A program made the translations under genes and the position numbers. Shown one piece after another: positions 1-5,269 of a stretch of DNA of 7,420 nucleotides. A model generated the notes under the pieces. The model ran no database searches, was not told where the DNA came from, and worked only from the letters and a program-made list of their open reading frames with translations. How positions within the stretch are numbered: position 1 is the first letter of the stretch; every line of letters begins with the position of its first letter. Origin of the DNA: Sulfurihydrogenibium yellowstonense SS-5 (GTDB lineage Bacteria; Aquificota; Aquificia; Aquificales; Hydrogenothermaceae); NCBI RefSeq assembly GCF_000173615.1, contig NZ_ABZS01000081.1, forward strand, positions 1-7,420, read 5' to 3'.

Positions 1-271
1 AAAAAAAAGAGCTATGGAAATTATAGATGAGCTTGAAGATAAAAAAAGGTCTGTTTACTGCGGAGCAACGTTTTTGATAAAACCAAATTTGGATTATGTT
101 ATGAGTGTAGCTATAAGGCAGATGATTTTTGCAAAAGATAGATGTTCAATCTATGTTGGAAGTGGTATTGTTTGGGATTCTGACCCGGTTAAGGAGTATG
201 AAGAGACTTTGATTAAAGCAAAAGCTAATTTAAAGAGTTTGGATTTTGATATAGAATTGGTAAGTAGTTAA
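1..271 (+). CDS. pabB: Aminodeoxychorismate synthase component I, C-terminal part (partial at window edge)
   Basis: This is the last ~90 residues of a chorismate-binding enzyme. The frame is open at the left edge (residues KKRA precede the first Met at 14), so that Met is internal. The visible part has the conserved C-terminal blocks of the TrpE/PabB/MenF family: RAMEIIDELE, then YCGA, then a block around VAIRQM, then GSGIVWDSDP followed by KEYEETL. The Trp in GIVWDSDP favours PabB over TrpE, which usually has GIVADS there. PabB makes 4-amino-4-deoxychorismate from chorismate with ammonia from PabA, for folate synthesis in the cytoplasm. The frame ends with TAA at 269-271, and the same frame continues into a degraded PabC-like stretch. 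The family call is secure; the PabB/TrpE choice rests on motif memory only. Confidence 0.85.
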   Translation, partial: KKRAMEIIDELEDKKRSVYCGATFLIKPNLDYVMSVAIRQMIFAKDRCSIYVGSGIVWDSDPVKEYEETLIKAKANLKSLDFDIELVSS

Positions 272-280
272 GTTAGGTAA

Positions 281-436
281 TACTTCGGGATGAGGAGTTT
301 GGTTAAAACAGATGGCTCTTTAACGGCTATAGATGACTATAATTTACTTCCAAATTCTCCTGCTTTTTATTGTCTTTTTAAGTAGAAGACCATTTGGATT
401 TATGTCCTTGAAAGGCATAGAAAGGTTGAATGGTAA
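281..436 (+). pseudogene. Possible in-frame remnant of a PabC (4-amino-4-deoxychorismate lyase) domain
   Basis: Past the pabB stop, the same reading frame has stops at 269, 278, 383 and 434. Between them lie two protein-like stretches: 281-382 (YFG, then MRSLVKTDGSL, ending NSPAFYCLFK) and 386-433 (KTIWIYVLERHRKVEW). These resemble blocks I recall from PabB-PabC fusion proteins: the RxRLLLxxDGS strand, and the FLYHKTT-R-xY-E-R block that contains the PLP-binding lysine. The later EGSxxN block of class IV PLP enzymes is absent; palindromic repeats begin at 462. Shared frame, correct order and family-like motifs suggest a former PabBC fusion whose second domain decayed by stops and deletions. 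The 290-385 stretch alone could be read as a 31-residue ORF, but it has no ribosome-binding site. This is an inference without an alignment. Confidence 0.4.
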
Positions 437-461
437 GCATTAGAAAAAAGCAATCTTTTTC

Positions 462-488
462 GTCATTCTGCAGCCGGCTAAGAATCTC
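462..488. repeat. Palindromic repeat unit L1 (cluster A, outer left arm)
   Basis: A 27-bp unit that begins GTCATTCTGCAGCCGGC and ends AAGAATCTC. It is itself an imperfect palindrome: ATTCT pairs with AGAAT around the perfect core AGCCGGCT. It matches 25 of 27 bases of the unit at 2209-2235. Its likely inverted partner is the arm at 657-685, so it encloses the complete element at 501-592. Confidence 0.75.
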
Positions 489-500
489 AACCTCAAAGAT

Positions 501-592
501 GTCATTCTGAGCGAAGCGAAGAATCTCATGTTTTTCTTTTCAAATCAAAAAATCAAAAGAAGAGATTCTTCGGCTTACAGCCTCAGGATGAC
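501..592. repeat. 92-bp inverted-repeat element, copy A (REP/MITE-like)
   Basis: The left arm at 501-527 (GTCATTCTGAGCGAAGCGAA then GAATCTC) and the right arm at 562-592 (GAGATTCTTCGG to CAGGATGAC) are inverted copies, separated by a T-rich then A-rich loop of about 34 bp. The second copy at 2094-2187 has the same orientation and the same loop sequence (a shared TTTTCAAA, then CAAAAAATCAAAA). Each arm can also fold alone. No coding potential is seen. A transcript could form a long hairpin here between the convergent pabB and U32 genes, so it may act as a terminator, though no clear U-tract follows on either strand. I recall closely similar GTCATTCTGAGCGAAGCGAA repeats from other bacterial phyla. 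Confidence 0.85.
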
Positions 593-634
593 ACGGAAAG
601 GCAAGCTTACGAGAATTTTGGAACACTCTTACTC
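593..634. repeat. Conserved tail following the repeat element, copy A
   Basis: The 42 bp after the copy A element include AAGCTTACGAGAATTTTGG. A related tail follows the right arm at 2283-2317 (at 2318-2357). Over a 33-bp ungapped stretch (601-632 region against 2324-2356) I count 10 differences, all transitions, mostly G or C here and A or T in the other copy. The repeated unit is therefore longer than the palindrome itself. Confidence 0.5.
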
Positions 635-656
635 TTTCAAATAATAATAAAAGCAG

Positions 657-685
657 GAGATCCTTTAGACTAAAGCAAGGATAAC
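657..685. repeat. Palindromic repeat unit R1 (cluster A, outer right arm)
   Basis: The sequence GAGATCCTTTAGACTAAAG followed by CAAGGATAAC is a diverged right arm, the inverted counterpart of L1. It contains its own hairpins (CTTTA/TAAAG around GTC, or ATCCTT/AAGGAT on the - strand). It lies 25 bp past the stop of the U32 gene, so on that transcript it could form a stem near the 3' end. The bases after the stem on the - strand are T-rich but not a clean U-tract, so I do not call a terminator. Confidence 0.6.
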
Positions 686-710
686 GTACAAAAGAAACTC
701 ATTTTTTAAA

Positions 711-1946
711 TCAACCAACTTTTGCACCATCGCCTTTCTTAAGCAATTCTTCTACGTCTACCTCTTGCATTATATAAACTTTATCGCCCTCTCTAACTCT
801 TTCAACTGTCTTTAAACCTACAACCATTCCTCTTTCTGCAACTTCAATATTTTTTCTATCAACCTGCATAGATTCAACTTTTTGCCTTACAACGCCGGTA
901 GTTTTTCCGATTATATGGATAGTATCTCCTATTTTCATAGGATTGTTTATAATTCTTACTTCAGCAACGCTTATTTTTGGATAGTACTTGATTACTTCAC
1001 CAACGTATACTTTTTTCTCTTTTGCTATACTTTGATTTAAACCAAACAATCCTTGACCAAAGTAAAAACCACTGTCCCATTCTCTGTGGTATGCCCTTTC
1101 TAATAGGTCCCAAAGGTCTTGGTAGCCTTTTGTCTGCCACTCTCCGTTTATTATTCTATCCCTTGCCTCTCTATAAGCATAGGTTACAAGGTATGCATAG
1201 TCAGGATTTTTATTCCTTCCTTCAATCTTCCAACTATCAGCCCACATTAACCTATCAACAAAATTAATGGTAACCAAATCTCTTGCAGATAAAACATAAT
1301 CTGAGCCAAGAATAAAATCTGTTCCGGTGTTTTTTGAAGTTATTTTTACTTCAAATTCATGTCTGCAAACTTGATAACATTCTCCTCTGTTGCCGGATGT
1401 TTCAAATACATCATGGCTTAAAAAGCATCTTCCAGAAATAGCCATGCACATTGCACCGTGGATAAATATTTCAATCTCAAGATTTGTTTTTTCTTTGAGC
1501 TGGATTAGCCCATCAAGCTTTACTTCCCTTGCAGGAACTATTCTTTTTACACCAAGTTCTTCATAAAACTTTGCAGCTTGTGAGTTAGAAACAGAAGCCA
1601 TTGTTGATAAATGTGTAGTGATACCTCTCTTTATAGCACCGGATAATACTGCCATATCCCAACCTATAACTGCATCAACACCTATCTCTTTTAACTGGTC
1701 CAATGTCTCATTTACCCAAGGCAAGTCATCTTCAAACACTATGGAGTTTAAGACGATATACTGCTTTATACCTTTGTCCTGAGTAATCTTTCTAATTTCT
1801 TTTACATCGTTTATGTCAAATTCAGACTTTAAAGCCCTTTGATTTAATTTTCCAACACCCATATAAATTGCGTCTGCGCCAGCTTTAATAACAGCTGCAA
1901 GTCCTTCATAATGCCCTACCGGAGCTAAAATTTCTGGTTTATTCAT
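711..1946 (-). CDS. U32 family protein, TrhP/YegQ-like (probable tRNA uridine hydroxylation factor)
   Basis: This 411-residue protein has the U32 signature at 160-176 (IFIHGAMCMAISGRCFLS region) and four cysteines at C167, C174, C190 and C194. In UbiU/UbiV and TrhP-type U32 proteins these cysteines are known or thought to hold a [4Fe-4S] cluster. The N-terminal half (ILAPVG, then AGADAIYMG) is a TIM-barrel-like start, SARDL and KIEGR lie at 220-224 and 240-244, and residues ~313-392 form the small beta-rich U32 C-terminal domain. Length and domain order fit E. coli YegQ (TrhP), which acts with prephenate in forming 5-hydroxyuridine at tRNA position 34. Family members are usually annotated as peptidases, but protease activity is doubtful. 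The start is supported by AGAGGTGA six bases upstream (1953-1960). The gene stands alone between two repeat clusters. TrhP against another U32 subgroup is uncertain. Confidence 0.9.
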   Translation of the reverse strand: MNKPEILAPVGHYEGLAAVIKAGADAIYMGVGKLNQRALKSEFDINDVKEIRKITQDKGIKQYIVLNSIVFEDDLPWVNETLDQLKEIGVDAVIGWDMAVLSGAIKRGITTHLSTMASVSNSQAAKFYEELGVKRIVPAREVKLDGLIQLKEKTNLEIEIFIHGAMCMAISGRCFLSHDVFETSGNRGECYQVCRHEFEVKITSKNTGTDFILGSDYVLSARDLVTINFVDRLMWADSWKIEGRNKNPDYAYLVTYAYREARDRIINGEWQTKGYQDLWDLLERAYHREWDSGFYFGQGLFGLNQSIAKEKKVYVGEVIKYYPKISVAEVRIINNPMKIGDTIHIIGKTTGVVRQKVESMQVDRKNIEVAERGMVVGLKTVERVREGDKVYIMQEVDVEELLKKGDGAKVG

Positions 1947-2043
1947 AAAATTTCACCTCTTATTTAATCAATATTTTGTTTTTTTAATAATATATGCCAA
2001 TTAATCCTGATAGTGCTTTAAAATTTTAATTAATTTTGTGTTT

Positions 2044-2073
2044 GTCATTCTTTAAAGCCATGCGAAGAATCTC
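2044..2073. repeat. Palindromic repeat unit L0 (cluster B, solitary left-type arm)
   Basis: A 30-bp unit that begins GTCATTCTTTAAAGCCATGC and ends GAAGAATCTC. The ends match the other left-type arms while the middle has diverged. No right-type partner is visible upstream or unpaired downstream, so it looks like an orphan or eroded copy. It lies about 100 bp upstream of the U32 start codon. Confidence 0.6.
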
Positions 2074-2093
2074 ACCCTTTATACCTCTGTGAC

Positions 2094-2187
2094 GTCATTC
2101 TGAACCAAGCGAAGAATCTCATATTTTCTGTTTTCAAACCAAAAAATCAAAAAAGGAGATCCTTCGGCCTTACGGCCTCAGGATGAC
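2094..2187. repeat. 94-bp inverted-repeat element, copy B (REP/MITE-like)
   Basis: The left arm at 2094-2120 (GTCATTCTGAACCAAGCGAA then GAATCTC) and the right arm at 2156-2187 (GAGATCCTTCGGCC to CAGGATGAC) flank a loop of about 35 bp that closely matches copy A (501-592). The right arm alone folds well: ATCCT/AGGAT outside, GGCC/GGCC inside and TTAC as loop. It has the same orientation as copy A, so the two are direct repeats about 1.6 kb apart that bracket the U32 gene. No ORF lies inside it. Confidence 0.85.
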
Positions 2188-2208
2188 AGAGAAAGTCAAC
2201 AGTATTTT

Positions 2209-2317
2209 GTCATTCTGCAGCCGGCGAAGAATTTCCTTCCTTTACCTCTCACTTATTCACTTACTTTCTAACTTTTTTAAACGAGAAGATCTTTCAGACT
2301 AAAGTCCTCGGAATTAC
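2209..2317. repeat. Inverted repeat pair L3-R3 (cluster B)
   Basis: The left unit at 2209-2235 (GTCATTCTGCAGCCGGCGAA then GAATTTC) is nearly identical to L1 at 462-488. The right unit at 2283-2317 ends AGTCCTCGGAATTAC and matches about 22 of 31 bases of the right arm at 2157-2187. The middle, 47 bp of pyrimidine-rich sequence, holds no ORF. It is the same subtype as the outer L1/R1 pair of cluster A, but without an element nested inside it. Confidence 0.65.
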
Positions 2318-2357
2318 AAAAAAGTAAACTTACAAAAATTTTAGAATATTCTCATCA
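2318..2357. repeat. Conserved tail following the repeat element, copy B
   Basis: The 40 bp here include AAACTTACAAAAATTTTAGA and align with the tail at 593-634. The copy ends about 20 bp before the stop codon of the copper ATPase. It is more AT-rich than the other copy. Confidence 0.45.
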
Positions 2358-2375
2358 ACCCTTATATGATAATTC

Positions 2376-4325
2376 TCATTCTAAAGAAATCCTTCTAAGT
2401 CTCAATGCGTTTAAAACTACTGTAATTGAGCTAAACGCCATAGCCATACCTGCATACATTGGATTTAGTAGGGTTCCAAAGATTGGATATAAAAAGCCGG
2501 CAGCAACAGGAATTCCAATCAAATTATATACATAAGCCCAAAATAGATTCTGTTTTGTTATTTTTAGTCCTTTCTCTGCTAATACCACAGCTTTTATTAC
2601 ACCTTTAAGATTAGAATTTAGCAGTATTATATCTCCTGCATCTTTTGTAATATCAGAAGCTGATTCTACTGCTATGCCAACATCACATTCAGCCATTGCG
2701 GGAGCATCATTTATTCCATCTCCTACAAAAACTATACTTTTTTCATAATCTGATTTTAAGTTTTTGATAAATTTATATTTATCTATTGGCGTCAACTGCC
2801 AATAAACCTCATCTATACCAAGAGTTTTAGCTACATTTTTTGCTACCTTCTCGTTATCCCCTGTTAGCAGAACAGTTTTTACACCTTTATTTTTAAACCA
2901 CTTTAAAACTTCAAAAGCTTCTTTTTTTATACTATCTGAAACAGCCAAAGCCAGCACAATCCTATCATCAACAGCACCAAAGATTACAGTGTAGCCGTTT
3001 TCTTCATTTTTCTTCAAAAATTCTAAAAATTCATCTGATATGTTTATACCAATCTCTTCAAAAAGCTTTTTATTTCCAACGTACAAATTTTTGTTATCAA
3101 AAATACCAGTTATTCCTCTTCCTGCTAAAATCTGCTTTTGAAAGATGTTAACAAAATTAAAGCCGTTTTCTTTCATAAAACTTACGATTGATTGAGAAAT
3201 AGGATGGTTGATATCTTTCTCCAAAGATAAAATCATTTCTAACTCTTCTTTACTTCCTTTGTATAATGTATCTACAACTTGAAATTTACCTTCTGTTAAT
3301 GTCCCTGTTTTGTCAAAAATTACAATACCTATATCTTTTAGATTTTCAATTACTTCAGGATTTTTGATTAAAATTCCTTCTTTTGCAGCCCTACCAACGA
3401 TATTAACTATTGCAATCGGAGTAGCAAGTCCCAAAGCACAAGGACAAGCTATCACAAGAACAGCTAAAGCTGTTGTAAACGCAAAATTTAGTGGATATCC
3501 AAGATAGTACCAAATGTTAATCACGATAATAGCAAAGATTAAAACAGATGGCACAAAAACCTGAGATATTCTATCTGCCAGCTGACCAATTTTCGGCTTT
3601 TTTGATTGTGCCTCAAGAAGAAGATTTATAATCTGATTTAAAACACTATCTTTTGCGTTTTTTGTCGCTTTTATCTTGATTACACCAACTTTATTTATAC
3701 TTCCCCCTAAAACTTCATCACCTTCCTTTTTATACACAAGGTTAGACTCCCCTGTTAAAAACGACTGTTCAACCTCTGTCTGACCTTCTATGATAATTCC
3801 ATCAACAGGTATTTTGTCACCAGGTCTAACAATTATAATATCGCCTTTAACTATATTTTCCGCCTTAACCTGATACTCTTTCCCATCAACTATGATAGTT
3901 GCATAGGTTGGCTTTAAAGATAGCAGATTTTTCATAAAGTCTGTTGCTTTTAATTTTGACTTTTGCTCTAAATATCTACCAAGTAAAACAAATGTAATGA
4001 TAGCAGATGACCCTTCAAAATACACATGTCTCGTATTTTCTGGAAAAAAAGAAGGAAAAAGTAAGACTAATATAGAATAAAAATAAGCTGAAAAAGTTCC
4101 AAGAAAAACAAGCAGATTCATATCTGCAAGTCTATTTTTCAAAGACATAAATGAAGATTTATAAAACTCATAACCACCATAAAACTGAATTATTGATGCA
4201 ATTATAAACTGAAAGTATTCATTGTAAGGAAATTTTATAAACATTGATAAAACAAGAAGAGAAAAGAGGGAAAGAGAAACTATTAGCCTATGTCTTAGAT
4301 TATTTAACTCCTCTAACTTTTTTTT
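2376..4325 (-). CDS. copA: Cu+-exporting P1B-type ATPase, catalytic and membrane body (entered by frameshift)
   Basis: From the ATG at 4242-4244 this gives 622 residues with every P-type ATPase landmark: TGE at 164-166, the metal-site CPC at 267-269 (ACPCALGLATP), phosphorylated DKTGT at 311-315, HP at 347-348, TGDN at 461-464 and GDGIND at 508-513. YN at 573-574 in helix 7 and MAFSS at 602-606 in helix 8 mark the P1B-1 class, which exports Cu+ across the inner membrane. The ATG cannot be the natural start because it falls inside the first membrane helix. In-frame sequence upstream (KKKLEELNN, then LRHRLIVSLSLFSLLVLS) reads as normal CopA up to the stop at 4326-4328, with no ATG, GTG or TTG. 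A -1 shift from the upstream HMA frame gives a 761-residue protein of usual CopA size. The listed end is the limit of the open frame, not a start codon. Confidence 0.93.
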   Translation of the reverse strand, partial: KKKLEELNNLRHRLIVSLSLFSLLVLSMFIKFPYNEYFQFIIASIIQFYGGYEFYKSSFMSLKNRLADMNLLVFLGTFSAYFYSILVLLFPSFFPENTRHVYFEGSSAIITFVLLGRYLEQKSKLKATDFMKNLLSLKPTYATIIVDGKEYQVKAENIVKGDIIIVRPGDKIPVDGIIIEGQTEVEQSFLTGESNLVYKKEGDEVLGGSINKVGVIKIKATKNAKDSVLNQIINLLLEAQSKKPKIGQLADRISQVFVPSVLIFAIIVINIWYYLGYPLNFAFTTALAVLVIACPCALGLATPIAIVNIVGRAAKEGILIKNPEVIENLKDIGIVIFDKTGTLTEGKFQVVDTLYKGSKEELEMILSLEKDINHPISQSIVSFMKENGFNFVNIFQKQILAGRGITGIFDNKNLYVGNKKLFEEIGINISDEFLEFLKKNEENGYTVIFGAVDDRIVLALAVSDSIKKEAFEVLKWFKNKGVKTVLLTGDNEKVAKNVAKTLGIDEVYWQLTPIDKYKFIKNLKSDYEKSIVFVGDGINDAPAMAECDVGIAVESASDITKDAGDIILLNSNLKGVIKAVVLAEKGLKITKQNLFWAYVYNLIGIPVAAGFLYPIFGTLLNPMYAGMAMAFSSITVVLNALRLRRISLE

Positions 4326-4330
4326 TCAAA
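4313..4330 (-). other. Candidate -1 frameshift (recoding or slippage) site joining the HMA and ATPase frames
   Basis: On the - strand the message reads TTT GAA AAA AAA AGT TAG: nine A's (4318-4326), then a stop five bases later in the HMA frame. Slipping back one base (or one extra A in the mRNA) gives GAA AAA AAA AAG TTA GAG GAG, which enters the ATPase frame and reads KKKLEELNNLRHRLIVSL, normal CopA linker and helix. A AAA AAA fits the X XXY YYZ slippery pattern, and runs of nine A's are known to cause transcriptional slippage in some bacteria (dnaX of Thermus). No strong downstream stem is visible: only a weak TTAGA/TCTAA pair and a possible AGAGG/CCTCT pair. A sequencing error in the homopolymer would look the same. 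Confidence 0.6.
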
Positions 4331-4660
4331 ATTTTCTAAATCAAAGGAAGCATCGTATCCAAGTTCTTTTATTTTATCCACTATTTGCTGTTTGGTTATT
4401 TTAGTTGGGTCGAATGTGAAAACACCTTTTGAAGTAGCAAAGTTTACAGAAGCTTCTTTAATTCCATCCATCATTTTTAACGTTGCTTCTACTGCAGCTG
4501 CACAACCTGCACAATGCATTCCTGAGATATTAAGCTGTATAGTTTCTAACTCTCCGGATAAACTTTCATTTTTTTCTTGGTTAGACTTCTTTCCAAAAAA
4601 AAACCAACTAACACCACCAATTAAAGCTAATGATATATTAAGTATCGTAAAATCTTTCAT
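4313..4660 (-). CDS. Membrane-anchored HMA copper-binding protein / N-terminal segment of CopA
   Basis: This frame encodes 115 residues. A hydrophobic helix at ~6-22 (ILNISLALIGGVSWFFF) is followed by KK, which predicts the C-terminal part stays in the cytoplasm. A polar linker follows, then a heavy-metal-associated (HMA) domain at ~41-105 with the metal site GMHCAGC (C50, C53) and the closing ELGYDAS. GGAGG eight bases before the ATG supports the start and lies inside the end of the yqhA-like gene, which stops 3 bp upstream, so translation is probably coupled. The frame ends ENFEKKS-TAG right after a run of nine A's; a -1 shift there continues into the ATPase. Read alone it would be a tethered copper chaperone-like protein; read through, it is the N-terminus of CopA. 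An extra leading helix before the HMA is unusual for CopA. Confidence 0.88.
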   Translation of the reverse strand: MKDFTILNISLALIGGVSWFFFGKKSNQEKNESLSGELETIQLNISGMHCAGCAAAVEATLKMMDGIKEASVNFATSKGVFTFDPTKITKQQIVDKIKELGYDASFDLENFEKKS

Positions 4661-4663
4661 TTC

Positions 4664-5215
4664 TCACTCCTCCGAGCCATGTTCTTCTTCATGATGAGAT
4701 TTTGCTAAAAAGTAAATAGTCAATGCTATTAAAAGTATTCCTATTGAAAGATAAAGCAAGTTTAAAACTTCTTCATACTTAAAACTAACAGCGTGTTTAA
4801 AAAATGTAACAATTAAAACCATAACTATAACTTTAGCAAGCTTATCTTTTAATTGGTCAAGAGAGTGAACAACAAGAATTCTAGAAGACTTTGTTTCTTT
4901 TTCCGCATAATCTATTTTACTTATAAACAATTCATAAAGTCCAATACCAAAAATTAAAAGCACTGTTGATATTAAATAAGCATCAATTGCACTTATAATA
5001 TGCGTAATAGCATCTTTATGAAAGTTTTCATAGACCTGAGGGTCTGAAAAAGCATGAAACATTTCATTAAAAACAAGATAGATATCATATGTTCCTACTA
5101 TAGTCAAAGTCAAAGCAGCAAAAATTGATGCAATTACCGCAAGAATTACCATCAGTCTTGATTCCCATAGTATCCTTTCAAATATCTGTTCAATCAAACC
5201 AAAAAACTTATTCAT
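4664..5215 (-). CDS. YqhA / UPF0114 family inner-membrane protein
   Basis: This protein has 183 residues and about four membrane helices (~21-42, 78-97, 126-143, 150-170). It carries blocks typical of UPF0114: FERILWESRLMVILAVIAS near the N-terminus, then VLLIFGIGLYELFISKID at ~85-102, then SLDQLKDKLAKVIVMVLIV and TFFKHA. The biochemical role of the family is not established. The C-terminus is a short charged tail with three histidines and many glutamates (SHHEEEHGSEE, 173-183), which could bind metal; that is inference. The start is supported by AGGAGGA (5221-5227) five bases upstream. It ends 3 bp before the HMA gene, whose ribosome-binding site lies within its last codons, so it is very likely co-translated with the copper ATPase genes. 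Confidence 0.87.
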   Translation of the reverse strand: MNKFFGLIEQIFERILWESRLMVILAVIASIFAALTLTIVGTYDIYLVFNEMFHAFSDPQVYENFHKDAITHIISAIDAYLISTVLLIFGIGLYELFISKIDYAEKETKSSRILVVHSLDQLKDKLAKVIVMVLIVTFFKHAVSFKYEEVLNLLYLSIGILLIALTIYFLAKSHHEEEHGSEE

Positions 5216-5250
5216 TCTTATCCTCCTTTTTATAGATTTTTTGATTTTAT

Positions 5251-5267
5251 TTTATCATACTGATAAA
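5251..5267. promoter_or_regulatory. Perfect 7-bp inverted repeat in the gap before the yqhA-like gene (possible operator)
   Basis: TTTATCA and TGATAAA form perfect 7-bp arms around a 3-bp centre. They lie 36-52 bp upstream of the yqhA-like start and just past the stop of the upstream membrane protein, in the only gap over 50 bp from ilvE to copA. A - strand TATGAT inside the palindrome resembles a -10 box, but no good -35 box is spaced to it. It could be an operator, a weak AT-rich transcript hairpin, or chance in AT-rich DNA. Confidence 0.3.
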
Positions 5268-5269
5268 CT

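Noticed and set aside
290..385. Independent 31-residue small protein
   Set aside because: There is no ribosome-binding site, and it shares pabB's frame and PabC-like wording, so a degraded domain explains it better.
462..592. CRISPR array from recurring GTCATTC units
   Set aside because: The units occur in inverted pairs, differ in the middle, lack regular spacers and number only a few; this is a palindromic repeat family.
657..700. Intrinsic terminator for the U32 gene
   Set aside because: A stem is possible in the repeat arm, but it is not followed on the - strand by a clean run of T's.
1022..1267. Open frame on the + strand opposite the U32 gene
   Set aside because: It lies wholly antisense to a strongly conserved coding region and its translation shows no recognisable features. 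The same applies to + strand frames at 3310-3507, 4392-4694, 6248-6463 and 6812-7036.
1972..2000. Promoter for the U32 gene with TTGGCA (1995-2000, - strand) as -35 box
   Set aside because: The hexamers at 17-18 bp spacing match the -10 consensus at only 2-3 of 6 positions, which is no better than chance in such AT-rich DNA.
4242..4244. ATG at 4244 as the natural start of the copper ATPase
   Set aside because: It lies in the middle of the first hydrophobic helix, and normal CopA sequence continues in frame upstream for 25 more codons, so this Met is most likely internal.
5229..5234. TATAAA -10 box just upstream of the yqhA-like gene
   Set aside because: It sits one base before the ribosome-binding site, so transcripts would start inside or after that site.
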